A stretch of 64,000 bases of DNA from Lysobacter sp. TY2-98. Lineage in GTDB: Bacteria > Pseudomonadota > Gammaproteobacteria > Xanthomonadales > Xanthomonadaceae. Where the stretch lies: positions 2,150,921-2,214,920 of the forward strand of contig NZ_CP031413.1 of NCBI RefSeq assembly GCF_003367355.1, written 5' to 3'. Below the pieces are notes generated by a model. That model saw only the letters and a list, made by a program, of their open reading frames with translations, ran no database searches and had not been told where the DNA came from. Positions 18,834-29,939 of the stretch are shown here, piece after piece. The first letter of the stretch is position 1. Each line of letters starts with the position of its first letter. The translations under genes and the position numbers were made by a program.

Positions 18834-21099
18834 CACGTTGCGCCGGATCGCCGGCACCTGTTTGTTCGTCCTCGCCACATGGGCGCTGCGTGCGCACGCG
18901 ATCACGCCGGACCAGCTTCCGCCGGTCGACAGCGTGTTCGTACCCAGCGCGCAGTACACCGACGGCGCGATCGAAGTGCGCTGGACGATCGCGAAGGGCT
19001 ATTACCTGTATCGACATCGCATCGGCGTGCAGTCGGATTCCGGCTTCGTCGCCGACGCGCTGCGCATGCCCAAGGGCGATGCGCATCACGACGAATTCTT
19101 CGGCGACGTCGAGACGTATCGCGGGTCGCTCGTCGCCACGCTGCCGGGTACGCCGCAGGCCGCGAGCACGGTGGTCACCATCAAGTACCAGGGTTGCGCC
19201 GACGCGGGCGTGTGCTATCCACCGCAGACGCGCAAGCTCACCGTCGCATTGCCCGCGGATGCAACGCCCGCACAGACCGCACCCAGCCGTTCGCCGTTCG
19301 CGCTTGCGCGCGGCGCCGCGACTGCGGGTGTTGATGCCGCACCGCTGCCGCAGGATGAAGCCTTCCGCTTCGAAGCGATTCCGGACACCGGCAATCGCGT
19401 GCTCGTGCGCTTTACGCCCGCACCGGGCTACTACCTGTATCGCGATCGCACGACATTCCGCCTCGACGCCGCGTCGCGCGCTGCGGGCTTTGCGCTCGGC
19501 ACGCCGCACTGGCCACCGGCGCGCAAGCATCACGACGAACACTTCGGCGACGTCGCGGTGTATTTCGACGAGGCGGATCTCACGCTGCCGCTGACGCGCA
19601 CGACGACCGCGGCGCGCACGATCAAACTCACCGCGCGCTTCCAGGGCTGCCAGACGGACGGCATCTGCTATCCGCCGATGGAACGCACGGCGGACGTCGA
19701 TTTGCCGGTGGGCGTGGTGGGCGCAGTCGCCGCGCAAGACGTTGCGCCGACACCATCGTCCTCCGGTGCTGCAGACAACGCGTCGATGACCGCATCGCCG
19801 GACACCGCGTCGACTGCATCGCCTGCGACGACGTCCGCCACATCGGTCGCGATGCCCGCGCGCGAAGCACCGCCCGCGCCGCGCAGCGTCGCCGCTGGCG
19901 GCGCGTTGTCCGCACTGATGCTCGCGCTACTCGGCGGACTTGTCCTCAACCTCATGCCCTGTGTGTTGCCGGTGCTCTCGCTGAAGGCGCTGTCGCTGGC
20001 GGAGAGCGGTTCGCCGAGCGTCGCGCGTCGCCATGCGTTCGGTTACACGTCCGGTGTCGTGCTGAGCTTCCTCGCGCTCGGCGGACTCGCACTTGCACTG
20101 CGCCACGCCGGCCGCGCGCTCGGCTGGGGTTTCCAGCTGCAGGAGCCGATCGTCGTCGCCCTTCTCGCGCTGGTGATGTTCGCGCTCGGCCTCAGCCTGT
20201 CCGGCCTCTGGTATGCGGGTGGACGCTGGACCGGTGCGGGCCACTCGCTGACGCAACGCGGCGGTTTCGCCGGCGACTTCTTCACCGGCGTGCTCGCGGT
20301 GGTCGTGGCGACGCCCTGCACGGCGCCGTTCATGGGGGCGGCGCTCGCCTGGGCGTTTCTCGCGCCGACCCCGCTGGCGCTGGCGGTGTTCGTCGCGCTC
20401 GGTATCGGACTCGCCCTGCCCTTCATCCTCATCGGCGCTCTGCCGGGTCTCGCCGCGCTGCTGCCGCGCCCGGGCGCATGGATGGAGACGCTCAAGGAGG
20501 CGCTGGCGTTCCCGCTCTACCTCACCAGTGCGTGGCTGCTGTGGGTGCTCGGCCGCCAGCGCGGGCCGGATGCGATCGCGTGGACGCTCGCCGCCGCGGT
20601 CGCGATTGCGTTCGCTGCGTGGGCGTGGAGCCGCACGCGTCATCGCGGTCGCGCGTGGGGCGCGGTCGCGCTGGTGCTCGCGCTCGCCGGTGCAGGCGCG
20701 GCGCTCGCCACCGTGCATCGCCTGCCGCGGCCGACTGCGAGCGTCGCGGCCGACGCGAGCCACGAAGTCTTCAGCGAGGCGAGGCTTGCCGCCCTCCGGG
20801 CCGAAGGCCGCGTCGTCTTCGTCAACATCACCGCCGACTGGTGCGTGAGCTGCAAGGCCAACGAGCGCGCCGTGTTCGCTCGCCCGGCCTTCGCCGAGGC
20901 GATGCGCGCCACGAACGCCGTCTATCTGGTCGGTGACTACACCGACGTCGACCCCGTGCTGACCGCGTTCCTGCAGCGTCATGGCGCGGTCGGCGTGCCG
21001 CTGTACGTCGTCTATCCGCGCCGGGGCGAGTCGAAGGTGCTGCCGACCCTGCTGACACCCGCCATGGTCACGGGCGCACTCGCCGACGCGGCGCGATGA
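18826..21099 (+). CDS. dsbD: Thiol:disulfide interchange protein DsbD with two N-terminal redox domains
   Basis: 757 residues, about 190 more than E. coli DsbD. A signal peptide is followed by two copies of the periplasmic alpha domain: residues 30-144 with YQGCADAGVCYPP (Cys124/Cys130) and 176-294 with FQGCQTDGICYPP (Cys275/Cys281). Both share the pattern GYYLYR...HHDE.FGDV. A Ser/Thr/Ala-rich linker leads to eight membrane helices with the redox cysteines LNLMPCVLPVL and VATPCTAPFMG. A C-terminal thioredoxin domain has ADWCVSCK. DsbD carries electrons from cytoplasmic thioredoxin to periplasmic acceptors such as DsbC and cytochrome-maturation proteins. The TlpA-like gene starts inside its stop (ATGA), suggesting a partner. 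The duplicated alpha domain is the odd feature. Confidence 0.94.
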   Translation: MPDTLRRIAGTCLFVLATWALRAHAITPDQLPPVDSVFVPSAQYTDGAIEVRWTIAKGYYLYRHRIGVQSDSGFVADALRMPKGDAHHDEFFGDVETYRGSLVATLPGTPQAASTVVTIKYQGCADAGVCYPPQTRKLTVALPADATPAQTAPSRSPFALARGAATAGVDAAPLPQDEAFRFEAIPDTGNRVLVRFTPAPGYYLYRDRTTFRLDAASRAAGFALGTPHWPPARKHHDEHFGDVAVYFDEADLTLPLTRTTTAARTIKLTARFQGCQTDGICYPPMERTADVDLPVGVVGAVAAQDVAPTPSSSGAADNASMTASPDTASTASPATTSATSVAMPAREAPPAPRSVAAGGALSALMLALLGGLVLNLMPCVLPVLSLKALSLAESGSPSVARRHAFGYTSGVVLSFLALGGLALALRHAGRALGWGFQLQEPIVVALLALVMFALGLSLSGLWYAGGRWTGAGHSLTQRGGFAGDFFTGVLAVVVATPCTAPFMGAALAWAFLAPTPLALAVFVALGIGLALPFILIGALPGLAALLPRPGAWMETLKEALAFPLYLTSAWLLWVLGRQRGPDAIAWTLAAAVAIAFAAWAWSRTRHRGRAWGAVALVLALAGAGAALATVHRLPRPTASVAADASHEVFSEARLAALRAEGRVVFVNITADWCVSCKANERAVFARPAFAEAMRATNAVYLVGDYTDVDPVLTAFLQRHGAVGVPLYVVYPRRGESKVLPTLLTPAMVTGALADAAR

Positions 21100-21659
21100 G
21101 GACGCGAACGGTCGTCATCGTCGCGGTTCTTGCCGGCGCCATCGGCGTGGTGGCGAGTCTGGCGACCGACCCGGGCTGGCGCACCCGACTGGATCAGGCG
21201 CTCGATCGGATCCCCGCCTCGCGTGCTGGCCAGGCCGTGCCGGCGATCGACCTGCCCGCGCCCGACGGCGGCCGCCACACGCTGAGCGCACTGGCCGCAG
21301 GGCGGCCCGTCCTGATCAACCTCTGGGCCAGCTGGTGCGGCCCCTGCCTCGAGGAAATGCCGGCGCTCGACCGCTTCGCCAAACAACAGGGGGCGAACGG
21401 CGTGCAAGTGGTCGGCATCGCGCTGGATGACGCCGCCGCCGTGCGCGCTTTTCTCAAGGCACATCCGGTCAGCTATCCCGTACTGGTCGACGCCGCCGGC
21501 CCGGCGGACACGGGCGTTCGCCTCGGCAACAGCCGCGGCGTGCTGCCCTACAGCGTGCTGGTCGGCGCCAATGGCCGCGTGCTGCGCCGCTGGGCGGGCC
21601 CGCTGCAGGCCGCCGATCTCGACGACTGGGCCGCCGAGGCGCTTCGAACGCGCGATTGA
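21096..21659 (+). CDS. TlpA-family disulfide reductase
   Basis: 187 residues: one N-terminal membrane anchor (VVIVAVLAGAIGVVASLA) and a periplasmic thioredoxin fold with the active site ASWCGPCLEEMPALDRFA, followed by the cis-Pro region 'GVLPYSVLVG'. TlpA/ResA-type proteins reduce apo-cytochrome c or cuproprotein cysteines using electrons from DsbD/CcdA. The four-base overlap with dsbD supports that donor relationship. The specific client is unknown. Confidence 0.9.
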   Translation: MRTRTVVIVAVLAGAIGVVASLATDPGWRTRLDQALDRIPASRAGQAVPAIDLPAPDGGRHTLSALAAGRPVLINLWASWCGPCLEEMPALDRFAKQQGANGVQVVGIALDDAAAVRAFLKAHPVSYPVLVDAAGPADTGVRLGNSRGVLPYSVLVGANGRVLRRWAGPLQAADLDDWAAEALRTRD

Positions 21660-21753
21660 ATTTCGCCCAACGTCGGCGATACGGTAGCGAACGTCTGGAC
21701 AGCCTTTAGCGCAAAGCGCAGACTGCCGGGCTCCGACGACGGAAGGGTCCGCT

Positions 21754-22221
21754 ATGGCGAAGCTGCTGGTGCTGCACGGCCCGAACCTCAACCTGCTGGG
21801 CGAGCGCGAACCCGCGGTCTACGGACGCACCTCGCTGGCCGCCATCGATCGCGCCCTCAAGCTCGACGCCGAGTCGCACGGCCATACGCTCGAGTCGATG
21901 CAATCCAACGCCGAGCACGAGCTCATCGACCGCCTGCACGCCGCGCGTGCCGACGGGACGGCGTTCCTGATCATCAATCCGGCCGGCCTCACGCACACGA
22001 GCGTTTCGTTGCGCGACGCCGTCGCCGCGGCGGACCTGCCCTTCATCGAAGTGCACCTGTCCAACCCGCATGCGCGCGAGCCGTTCCGCAAGCAGAGCTA
22101 TTTCAGTGACCTCGCCATGGGCGTGATCTGCGGCTTCGGCGCGGACAGCTACCGCTTCGCGATGGACGCCGCGATCACCTGGCTCGACAAGCGCGCTGCG
22201 GCGCAGGCCAACCGCTCCTGA
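21754..22221 (+). CDS. aroQ: Type II 3-dehydroquinate dehydratase
   Basis: 155 residues with the dodecameric type II DHQase signature: [20 protein letters not shown] at the start, with the catalytic Tyr on the flexible loop, '[15 protein letters not shown]' for substrate binding, and the catalytic His in [13 protein letters not shown]. It dehydrates 3-dehydroquinate in the shikimate pathway. It precedes accB by 62 bases, the order aroQ-accB-accC common in gammaproteobacteria. Confidence 0.97.
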   Translation: MAKLLVLHGPNLNLLGEREPAVYGRTSLAAIDRALKLDAESHGHTLESMQSNAEHELIDRLHAARADGTAFLIINPAGLTHTSVSLRDAVAAADLPFIEVHLSNPHAREPFRKQSYFSDLAMGVICGFGADSYRFAMDAAITWLDKRAAAQANRS

Positions 22222-22283
22222 TATCTCCGCGATCGGCGCGGAACACGCGGCGATCGCCCCCGAATCCACACACGAGGCCCGAC

Positions 22284-22760
22284 ATGGACCTGCGGAAAAT
22301 CAAGAAGCTGATCGACCTGCTCGAGGCGAGCAACCTGTCCGAGATCGAGATCAAGGAAGGCGAGGAAACCGTCCGCCTGGCGCGCACCACGACTCGCGAG
22401 GTCACCTACGCGCCGCCGCCGGCCTATGCGATGCCGCCGCCGCAGGCTGCGCCCGTGATGCCAATGGCGAGCCCGACCGACGCCGCGTCCGGTGGCGCGC
22501 CCAAGGCGGCTAGCGATCTGCCGGCCGGCCACGTCGTGCGTGCGCCGATGGTGGGCACGTTCTACACCTCGCCCGCGCCGGACAAGCCGGCGTTCGTGAG
22601 CGTCGGCCAGGCGGTGAAGGCCGGCGAGACGCTCGCGATCATCGAAGCCATGAAGATGTTCAACCCGATCGAAGCCGACGTCTCCGGCACCGTGCTCAAG
22701 GTGCTCGTCGAGAGCGGCCAGCCGATCGAGTTCGACCAGCCGTTGTTCGTCATCGGCTGA
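22284..22760 (+). CDS. accB: Acetyl-CoA carboxylase biotin carboxyl carrier protein
   Basis: 158 residues. An N-terminal dimerisation helix ([23 protein letters not shown]) and an Ala/Pro-rich linker lead to the biotinyl domain with '[19 protein letters not shown]' and the biotinylated lysine in EAMKMFN. It carries CO2 from AccC to the AccAD transferase for malonyl-CoA synthesis. Confidence 0.98.
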   Translation: MDLRKIKKLIDLLEASNLSEIEIKEGEETVRLARTTTREVTYAPPPAYAMPPPQAAPVMPMASPTDAASGGAPKAASDLPAGHVVRAPMVGTFYTSPAPDKPAFVSVGQAVKAGETLAIIEAMKMFNPIEADVSGTVLKVLVESGQPIEFDQPLFVIG

Positions 22761-22866
22761 GGCTTCGTCGCGAACCGACACCGCCGTGCGGCGTCGGTCG
22801 TGACGTAACTCCGCTACTGCTGCGTTTCCCGCGGACGCCCGAGGCGTCCGCCTGCTGGAATCCGTC

Positions 22867-24234
22867 ATGCTCGACAAAGTCGTAATCGCAAACCGGGGCG
22901 AAATCGCGCTGCGCATCCTGCGCGCGTGCCACGCGCTCGGCATCCGCACGGTCGCCGTGCATTCCACCGTCGACCGCAACCTCAAGCACGTGGCGATGGC
23001 GGACGAGTCCGTCTGCATCGGCCCGGCGCCGAGCACGCAGAGCTACCTCAACATGGCGCAGATCATCGCCGCCGCCGAGGTGACCGACGCGCAGGCCATC
23101 CATCCGGGTTACGGCTTCCTCAGCGAGAACGCGGACTTCGCTGAGCGTGTCGAGCAGAGCGGTTTCATCTTCATCGGTCCCAAGGCCGACACGATTCGCC
23201 TGATGGGCGATAAGGTGGAAGCGATCCGCGCGATGAAGGCTGCGGGCGTTCCCTGCGTGCCCGGCAGCGGCGGTCCGCTCGGCGATGACCCGGCGGAGAA
23301 CACCAAGATCGCGCGCGAGATCGGCTACCCGATCATCGTCAAGGCGGCGGGCGGCGGCGGTGGCCGCGGCATGCGCGTGGTGCACACCGAAGCCGCGCTC
23401 GTCACCGCAATCCAGACCACGAAATCGGAAGCCAAGGCCGCGTTCGGCAACGACATGGTCTACATGGAGAAGTTCCTGGAGAACCCTCGCCACGTGGAGA
23501 TCCAGGTGCTCGCCGACGGCCAGGGCAACGCGATCCACCTCGGCGAGCGCGACTGCTCGATGCAGCGTCGACACCAGAAGGTTGTCGAGGAAGCGCCGGC
23601 GCCGGGCATCACGCCCGAACTGCGCGCGGAGATCGGCAAGGTCTGCGTCGAAGCCTGTATCCGGATTGGTTATCGCGGCGCAGGTACGTTCGAATTCCTG
23701 TTCGAGAACGGGCGGTTCTATTTCATCGAAATGAACACGCGCATCCAGGTCGAGCATCCGGTGACGGAGCTCGTCACCGGCATCGACCTCGTAACCGAAC
23801 AGCTGCGCATCGCCGCGGGCGAGAAGCTGCGCCTGAAGCAGGACGACATCGTCCTCGAAGGCCACGCGATCGAATGCCGCATCAATGCGGAAGATCCCGA
23901 CACCTTCATGCCCTGCCCCGGCCTGATCCAGCACTTCCACGCACCGGGCGGCCCGGGCGTGCGCGTCGACAGCCACATCTACGAGGGCTATCGCGTGCCG
24001 CCGAACTACGACTCGATGATCGGCAAGCTCATCGTGCACGGGCCGACGCGCGACATCGCCATTGCACGCATGCGCGTGGCACTCAACGAGATGGTCGTCG
24101 ACGGCATCAAGACGAACATCCCGCTGCAGCAGCGCATTCTGGCCGACGCCGGCTTCCAGCAGGGCGGCCAGAACATCCACTACCTCGAGAAGCGCCTGAA
24201 GGAACAGAAGGAAAAGGCGATCTCGATCGGTTGA
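22867..24234 (+). CDS. accC: Acetyl-CoA carboxylase biotin carboxylase subunit
   Basis: 455 residues, standard AccC. ATP-grasp enzyme: [18 protein letters not shown] at the N-terminus, glycine-rich loop [14 protein letters not shown], catalytic stretch [16 protein letters not shown]. It carboxylates the biotin on AccB. The 106-base gap to accB has no further gene. Confidence 0.99.
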   Translation: MLDKVVIANRGEIALRILRACHALGIRTVAVHSTVDRNLKHVAMADESVCIGPAPSTQSYLNMAQIIAAAEVTDAQAIHPGYGFLSENADFAERVEQSGFIFIGPKADTIRLMGDKVEAIRAMKAAGVPCVPGSGGPLGDDPAENTKIAREIGYPIIVKAAGGGGGRGMRVVHTEAALVTAIQTTKSEAKAAFGNDMVYMEKFLENPRHVEIQVLADGQGNAIHLGERDCSMQRRHQKVVEEAPAPGITPELRAEIGKVCVEACIRIGYRGAGTFEFLFENGRFYFIEMNTRIQVEHPVTELVTGIDLVTEQLRIAAGEKLRLKQDDIVLEGHAIECRINAEDPDTFMPCPGLIQHFHAPGGPGVRVDSHIYEGYRVPPNYDSMIGKLIVHGPTRDIAIARMRVALNEMVVDGIKTNIPLQQRILADAGFQQGGQNIHYLEKRLKEQKEKAISIG

Positions 24235-24306
24235 TCCTCGACGCGTGCGCCGCGGTCATCCGATCGCGGCATCGTGCGTTGTTCCCGCTTTCCATCGGAG
24301 TCCGTC

Positions 24307-25008
24307 ATGAACAAGGGATTGGTTGCCGTCTCCCTCCTCAGCCTCGTCGCGATCAGTGCGTGCAAGAAGCACGACGACGCGCCGACCGTCGACGACGCCG
24401 CGCAGCCTGCGGCCGCCGCGCCGACCACGCCGGTGCCGACCGTGCAGGCCGCGCCTCCGGGCCCGCCGCCGACCGAGTCCGCGGGCACCGGCCCGGCCGA
24501 TGCCGACGCGCAGGCCAAGCTCGCGTACGCCGAGATGGAAGATCGCTACGTCAACGACGCGCACGGGCAGTGGGCGGCGTCGGCGAAGGCGAGCTCGTCG
24601 TTCGGCGACGCGGACAAGCTGCCGCCGGAGTCGACGGAACCCAACACGCCGGTGCATGCCGCAGGCGCGCCGGACGGCACCACCTGGCTCAACAACCACC
24701 AGGACATGGGCTTCGACTGGATCGAAGCGAAGTTCGCGAAGCCGGTGAATGCCACGACCGTGCGCGTCGCATTCGAAAAGGGCGTCAAGACGGCGCACCA
24801 GATCGATCTGATCGACACGACCGGCGCGAGCCACACCGTGTGGACCGGCCTGAGCGACGCGCAGGACGAAACGCGTGGCCCGCGCAGCTGGTTCGTGCGT
24901 TCGTTCGACACCACGCCGTACAAGGTTGCAGCGGTGAAGGTAACGCTCGCGAATGCCGTCGAACCCGGCTACAAGGCGATCGACGCCATCCAGCTGGTCG
25001 GCCAGTAA
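24307..25008 (+). CDS. Lipoprotein with discoidin-like (F5/8 type C-like) domain
   Basis: 233 residues. The N-terminus is a lipoprotein signal, with lipobox LVAISAC giving a mature Cys at about residue 19. A Pro/Ala-rich low-complexity spacer follows. The C-terminal 150 residues ('ASSSFGDADKLPPESTEP', 'AAGAPDGTTWLNNHQDMGFDWIEAKFAKPV', 'VRVAFEKGVKTAHQIDLID') resemble the jelly-roll F5/8 type C or NPCBM-like folds that bind carbohydrate or surfaces. Function is unknown. It sits between accC and prmA in an otherwise housekeeping block. The start at 24307 is the ATG before the signal peptide. Confidence 0.8.
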   Translation: MNKGLVAVSLLSLVAISACKKHDDAPTVDDAAQPAAAAPTTPVPTVQAAPPGPPPTESAGTGPADADAQAKLAYAEMEDRYVNDAHGQWAASAKASSSFGDADKLPPESTEPNTPVHAAGAPDGTTWLNNHQDMGFDWIEAKFAKPVNATTVRVAFEKGVKTAHQIDLIDTTGASHTVWTGLSDAQDETRGPRSWFVRSFDTTPYKVAAVKVTLANAVEPGYKAIDAIQLVGQ

Positions 25009-25011
25009 CCC

Positions 25012-25929
25012 ATGCCCTTCCTCGAGCTCGCCCTCCCCTGCACGGAAGCGCAGCAGCCGCGCTACGAGCGCGCGCTCGAGGATGTCGGCGCACTGGCGGT
25101 CACGCTCGTCGACGCGCATGCCGATGCACCCGACGAGCAGGCCATCTTCGAACCCGGTGTCGGCGAAACGCCGCTGTGGGGCGAGATGGTGCTCACCGCA
25201 CTCTTCGAAGCGGGCACGCCGCGCGATGCGCTGCTGCACGCGTTGAGCGCGCAGGACGATGGTCTCGACTGGTCGCGTGCGGAATTCCGCGATGTCGAGG
25301 ACCAGGACTGGGAGCGCGCGTGGATGGACCAGTACGCGCCGCTGCAATTCGGCGCGCGTACTTGGATCGTGCCGTGGAATCACGAACTGCCTGAAGGCGC
25401 TGACGCGCCGGATGCGGCGGTCGTGCGACTCGATCCCGGCCTCGCGTTCGGCAGCGGCACGCATCCGACGACCGCGCTCTGCCTTCAGTGGCTGGACACC
25501 CTCGCCTCCGAAGGCGTGCTGCGCGACGCACGCGTGCTCGACTTCGGCTGCGGCTCGGGCATCCTCGCGCTCGCCGCGCTCAAGCTGGGTGCGAAGGACG
25601 CGGTCGGCGTCGACAACGATCCGCAGGCCGTCACCGCGACGATCGACAACGCCGAACGCAACGGCGTCGGCGATCGCCTTGCAGTCTATCTGCCGCAGGA
25701 CGAACCCGTCGCGACGTATCCGGTCGTGGTTGCCAACATCCTCGCCTCGGCGCTGATCGAACTGCGCGACGTCATCGCCGCGCGCTGCGCACCGGGCGCG
25801 CGGCTCGCCATGTCCGGCATCCTCGCCGGGCAGGAAGACGAAGTCGCCGCGGCCTATGCCGACGTTCTGGACGACATCCGCGTCGAGCAACTCGACGACT
25901 GGATGCGCGTGAGCGGGCGTCGCCGCTGA
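25012..25929 (+). CDS. prmA: Ribosomal protein L11 methyltransferase
   Basis: 305 residues with a PrmA N-terminal substrate domain ([22 protein letters not shown]) and a class I SAM domain with [15 protein letters not shown], the SAM loop [19 protein letters not shown] and the NPPY-like [11 protein letters not shown]. It trimethylates L11 lysines. It starts three bases after the lipoprotein stop. Confidence 0.97.
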   Translation: MPFLELALPCTEAQQPRYERALEDVGALAVTLVDAHADAPDEQAIFEPGVGETPLWGEMVLTALFEAGTPRDALLHALSAQDDGLDWSRAEFRDVEDQDWERAWMDQYAPLQFGARTWIVPWNHELPEGADAPDAAVVRLDPGLAFGSGTHPTTALCLQWLDTLASEGVLRDARVLDFGCGSGILALAALKLGAKDAVGVDNDPQAVTATIDNAERNGVGDRLAVYLPQDEPVATYPVVVANILASALIELRDVIAARCAPGARLAMSGILAGQEDEVAAAYADVLDDIRVEQLDDWMRVSGRRR

Positions 25930-25993
25930 GCGGCACTGCGACACCTGTGAACGGCGTCGCATTCCGCCTGCGAGGCGTGGTGGAATAGCCGGC

Positions 25994-26962
25994 ATGTTCA
26001 TGCCCTGCCCCAACTGCGGATTCCTCGTCGCGCTGATCGCCGGCCGCGAAATGAGCCAGCGCTGCCCACGCTGCGGCAGTGCGCTGCTCTCCGAAGGCGA
26101 TGCGATGGATGTGCCGCCGGAGGCGCCGCGGCAACAGCGCGAAGCAGCGCCGACCGAAGCACCGGCTCAGGTCGAATCGATCGCTGCGGTGCCGGTCGAC
26201 GCCGTGCCGCCGCAACGCGACGCCCTCATCGCGGCACCGCCTGCCGTCGAGCGCGCTGAGCCGCGCCCCGTTGCGCCAACGATCCACAACGCGACGATCG
26301 ACGCGACCGAAGATGAATCGGATGCAGCCGCCGATTCGGATATCGACACCGGTATCGGAACCGACCTCAACGGGACGCGCGACGACCACCTCGAAGTCGA
26401 CGCGAGCGCCGACGACGATGCGGATCCCACCGCCGCAGCCGCGGCCACCCGCACCTCCCACGACGGCCCCAGCTTCGTCCGCCGCCGCACTGCGCGTCCG
26501 CGCGGCCGACGCTGGCCGCTGGTCGCGATCGTCGCCACCCTCGCGGTCGTCTTCGGCCTGCAGTTGCTGCTCGCGCAGCGCGGCGCGCTCGCGGCCGATG
26601 CACGCTGGCGCCCGCTCGTGATGCAGACCTGCGGCGTGCTCCGCTGCGAGGTGCCCGCGTGGCATGAACCCGAGGCCTACCGGATGCTGACGCGCAACGT
26701 GCGTCCGAATCCGGCGCGACCGGGTGTGCTGCACGTCACCGCCACGGTGCGCAACGACGCACGCTGGCCGCAGCCTGCGCCGGTCATCGTCCTGAGCCTG
26801 TCCGATCTGGACGGCCGCCTCGTCGGTGCACGCGCGGTCGCCCCGCGCGAGTACGGGCAGCGCGTCGCCGCGCTCGTCGCGCCGGGCGACAGCCTCGATG
26901 TCGCGTTCGACGTGCGCGAACCCGCCAGTCGCGTGGAGTCCTACGACTTCCAGCTGCAGTAA
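25994..26962 (+). CDS. Zinc-ribbon plus DUF3426 membrane protein
   Basis: 322 residues: an N-terminal zinc ribbon ([10 protein letters not shown]...[10 protein letters not shown], CxxC-x18-CxxC), an acidic low-complexity middle of about 130 residues, one membrane helix ([21 protein letters not shown]) and a C-terminal DUF3426 domain with [16 protein letters not shown] and [14 protein letters not shown]. Between prmA and fis this gene is a stable feature of proteobacterial chromosomes, but its role is not known. Confidence 0.88.
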   Translation: MFMPCPNCGFLVALIAGREMSQRCPRCGSALLSEGDAMDVPPEAPRQQREAAPTEAPAQVESIAAVPVDAVPPQRDALIAAPPAVERAEPRPVAPTIHNATIDATEDESDAAADSDIDTGIGTDLNGTRDDHLEVDASADDDADPTAAAAATRTSHDGPSFVRRRTARPRGRRWPLVAIVATLAVVFGLQLLLAQRGALAADARWRPLVMQTCGVLRCEVPAWHEPEAYRMLTRNVRPNPARPGVLHVTATVRNDARWPQPAPVIVLSLSDLDGRLVGARAVAPREYGQRVAALVAPGDSLDVAFDVREPASRVESYDFQLQ

Positions 26963-27096
26963 TTCCATGCGGCCATGAGCCGCGGCGGCCGTTCGTCCGC
27001 ACGTTTGTCGGCCGCGGTGTGTCGCCCCGTTGTGCGCGACGTGGTCGGGCTAGACTCCGCGTCCGCCTGCGCAGACCGCGGGCTGTCGACACGCCC

Positions 27097-27390
27097 ATGA
27101 GCGCTGCTGCATCCGATCTCGCCCCGTCCGTCGTTACCGACATCCGCCCCGGCGCACGCACGCCGCTGCGCGAGCACGTCGCCGTTTCGATCCGTCGCTT
27201 CCTGCGTGACCTGGACGGTTGCGACACCTGCGATCTCTACGAAGTCGCGTTGCGCGAGCTGGAAATTCCGCTGTTCCAGGAAGTGCTGCGCCATTGCGAC
27301 GGCAACCAGAGCCGTGCGGCGCAGCTGCTCGGCATCCATCGCGCCACGCTGCGCAAGAAGCTGCGCGAATACGGACTCGCGCAGAGCTGA
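27097..27390 (+). CDS. fis: DNA-binding protein Fis
   Basis: 97 residues; the C-terminal helix-turn-helix [26 protein letters not shown] is diagnostic. It is a nucleoid protein that bends DNA and controls rRNA and growth-phase genes. I start at 27097 (MSAAASDL); the upstream extension in this frame is Arg-rich shadow. The N-terminal half ([33 protein letters not shown]) is the dimerisation helix region. It is followed by purH, as in other xanthomonads. Confidence 0.95.
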   Translation: MSAAASDLAPSVVTDIRPGARTPLREHVAVSIRRFLRDLDGCDTCDLYEVALRELEIPLFQEVLRHCDGNQSRAAQLLGIHRATLRKKLREYGLAQS

Positions 27391-27453
27391 GTCGCCGGCC
27401 CGTTCGGGGGCGGCCGGTATAATTCGCGCTTCCCCACGTCGCACGAAATCGCC

Positions 27454-29052
27454 ATGACCGCAGCTCCGAACGGCCCGTCGGTGAAGCTCCGCCGCGCCCT
27501 GTTGTCCGTCTCCGACAAGACTGGGCTGCTGCCGCTCGCGCAGGCACTCGCGCGCCACGGCGTCGAACTCGTGTCCACGGGCGGCACTGCGAAGGCGTTG
27601 CGCGATGCGGGCCTCGCGGTGCGCGACGTCAGCGAACTCACCGGCTTCCCGGAAATGATGGACGGCCGCGTCAAGACGCTGCATCCGCTCGTGCACGGCG
27701 GCCTGCTTGGTCGCGCCGGCACCGACGATGCGGTGATGGCGCAGCACGGCATCGGCGCGATCGATCTGCTGGTGCTGAATCTCTATCCGTTCGAGAAGGT
27801 GTCGGCCGATCCGTCGAGCACGCTCGAGAACATCGTCGAGAACATCGATATCGGCGGCCCGGCGATGCTGCGGTCGGCGGCGAAGAACTTCGCGCGCGTC
27901 GCCGTCGCTACCGATCCGTCGCAGTACGACGGAATCGTCGCCGAACTCGATGCACACGACGGGGCACTGTCCGCCGCGACGCGTTTCGCGCTGTCGGTCG
28001 CCGCGTTCAATCGCGTCGCACAGTACGACGCCTGCATCAGCGACTACCTGTCCGCGATCACCGACATCGCCGAGGGCGGCACGGTCGAGCGCAGCCCGTT
28101 CCCGCAGCAGAACAACGGCAGCTTCATCAAGGTGATGGACCTGCGCTACGGCGAGAACCCGCACCAGCTCGGCGCGTTCTACCGCGACCTGTATCCCGTG
28201 CCGGGCACCCTCGCCACGTTCACGCAGCTACAGGGCAAGGAACTCAGCTACAACAACCTCGCCGACGCCGATGCCGCGTGGGAGTGCGTGCGCCAGTTCG
28301 AGAACACCGCCTGCGTGATCGTGAAACACGCGAACCCGTGCGGCGTCGCCGAAGGCGCGAGCTGCGCCGACACGTACGAAGCGGCCTACGCGACGGATCC
28401 CACGTCCGCGTTCGGCGGCATCATCGCCTTCAACCGCAAGCTCGACGGCGCGACGGCGAAGACCATCCTCGACCGCCAGTTCGTCGAAGTGCTGATCGCG
28501 CCGGATTACGACGACGACGCGCTCGCCTACGCGAAGAAGAAGGCGAACGTGCGCGTGCTGCGGATTCCGCACGGCGACGGCCGCAACAACATGGACGTCA
28601 AGCGCGTCGGCTCGGGCCTGTTGATGCAGACCGCCGACATCCGCGAAGTGACGCGCGACGAGCTGAAGGTCGTGACCAGGCTCGCGCCCACCGAGGCGCA
28701 GATGGCCGACCTGCTGTTCGCCTGGCGCGTCGCCAAGTTCGTGAAGTCGAACGCGATCGTCTACGCGAAGGACCACCGCACTATTGGCGTGGGCGCAGGC
28801 CAGATGAGCCGCGTGTATTCGGCGCGCATCGCCGGCATCAAGGCGGTCGACGCCGGGCTCGTGGTGCCGGGTTCGGTGATGGCCTCGGACGCGTTCTTCC
28901 CGTTCCGCGACGGCATCGACGCCGCGGCGGAGGCCGGGATCAAGGCGGTGATCCAGCCGGGCGGCTCGATGCGCGATGCGGAAGTCATCGCCGCGGCGGA
29001 CGAACATGGGCTCGCGATGGTCTTCACCGGCATCCGGCACTTCCGCCACTGA
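27454..29052 (+). CDS. purH: Bifunctional AICAR transformylase/IMP cyclohydrolase
   Basis: 532 residues, full length. The N-terminal IMP cyclohydrolase domain starts [20 protein letters not shown], with '[16 protein letters not shown]' and '[22 protein letters not shown]'. The C-terminal AICAR transformylase domain has '[14 protein letters not shown]', '[12 protein letters not shown]' and '[11 protein letters not shown]'. It catalyses the last two steps to IMP. purD lies nearby, separated by one small secreted protein gene. Confidence 0.99.
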   Translation: MTAAPNGPSVKLRRALLSVSDKTGLLPLAQALARHGVELVSTGGTAKALRDAGLAVRDVSELTGFPEMMDGRVKTLHPLVHGGLLGRAGTDDAVMAQHGIGAIDLLVLNLYPFEKVSADPSSTLENIVENIDIGGPAMLRSAAKNFARVAVATDPSQYDGIVAELDAHDGALSAATRFALSVAAFNRVAQYDACISDYLSAITDIAEGGTVERSPFPQQNNGSFIKVMDLRYGENPHQLGAFYRDLYPVPGTLATFTQLQGKELSYNNLADADAAWECVRQFENTACVIVKHANPCGVAEGASCADTYEAAYATDPTSAFGGIIAFNRKLDGATAKTILDRQFVEVLIAPDYDDDALAYAKKKANVRVLRIPHGDGRNNMDVKRVGSGLLMQTADIREVTRDELKVVTRLAPTEAQMADLLFAWRVAKFVKSNAIVYAKDHRTIGVGAGQMSRVYSARIAGIKAVDAGLVVPGSVMASDAFFPFRDGIDAAAEAGIKAVIQPGGSMRDAEVIAAADEHGLAMVFTGIRHFRH

Positions 29053-29087
29053 CGCCGGCTTCGCGCGGCGGCTGGAGACTTCCCCGG

Positions 29088-29873
29088 ATGCGCCGCGCCC
29101 CCGCCCTGCTCCTCATCGCGATCTCCACCGCTGCGGCGCGCCCGCCGGCGCCCGCACCAATGCCGGTCGCGGAACCGGTCGTGACCGATCGCGACGCGGC
29201 GCGCCTGCTCTCCGGCGAATACCCGCACGAGACGGCGCGCATCAAGGGCGACTGGAAGGCCGCGGACGACGCCGGCACGCGGCGCATCTGCGCGGACTCC
29301 GGCCCACAGTCGCAGGAGCGCCGCATCGCCGTGTGCACGTCGCCGCCGACGCACGCCACCGTCGAACCGCAGATCGACCTGTTCGTGCTGCGCGCCGGCG
29401 GCACACGTCGCGATCCGACCCAGCTGCGCACGCGCTATCGCGGCATCGACGCACGCGGGGTGGATGCGCGCATGGGCGACGTCGGCTTCCTCGCGCTCGG
29501 TCCCTCCGATACCGGCTTCGTGGTGACACGCCACGACGTCACCTCGATGCCGCGCCGCGCCACGCAGACGCTCTATGCCGAGATTGGCGGCGAGCTGCGC
29601 GACCTGCTGGTCGTCACCTCGGTCGTGAGCAACCGCGGCAGCTGCACGCCGGCGACGTCGCGGCACTGCCGCAAACGCCTGCTCGAACTCGAATGCACGC
29701 TGCAGGCCGACGCCACGACGGTCGACAACGGTTTCTATGCGCTGCAGGTGCAGGTGAGCGGCACGCGCCGCGGCGATACGGTCGAGCGCAGCATCCCGAT
29801 TCCGCGCGACGCCTACGGCTATCGCGTGTCCGCGCGTGAACTGAAAACCCGCGGCTGCGACGTCGACAGCTGA
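29088..29873 (+). CDS. Secreted protein of unknown function
   Basis: 261 residues from an ATG at 29088, 35 bases after purH. The first 20 residues ([19 protein letters not shown]) look like a signal peptide. The rest is soluble, with about five cysteines ([39 protein letters not shown]) that could form disulfides, and beta-rich segments ([34 protein letters not shown]). I recognise no family. Its place between purH and purD probably only reflects co-transcription. Confidence 0.78.
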   Translation: MRRAPALLLIAISTAAARPPAPAPMPVAEPVVTDRDAARLLSGEYPHETARIKGDWKAADDAGTRRICADSGPQSQERRIAVCTSPPTHATVEPQIDLFVLRAGGTRRDPTQLRTRYRGIDARGVDARMGDVGFLALGPSDTGFVVTRHDVTSMPRRATQTLYAEIGGELRDLLVVTSVVSNRGSCTPATSRHCRKRLLELECTLQADATTVDNGFYALQVQVSGTRRGDTVERSIPIPRDAYGYRVSARELKTRGCDVDS

Positions 29874-29939
29874 CCGGCGTTACCCGCCGCGCGCGCTGCG
29901 TCCCGTAAAATGCCGCGTCCCCCGCTTCCCGATTGGCGC

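Noticed and set aside
27391..27453. Possible purine riboswitch before purH
   Set aside because: The 63-base gap is too short and shows no purine aptamer features; purH is simply downstream of fis.
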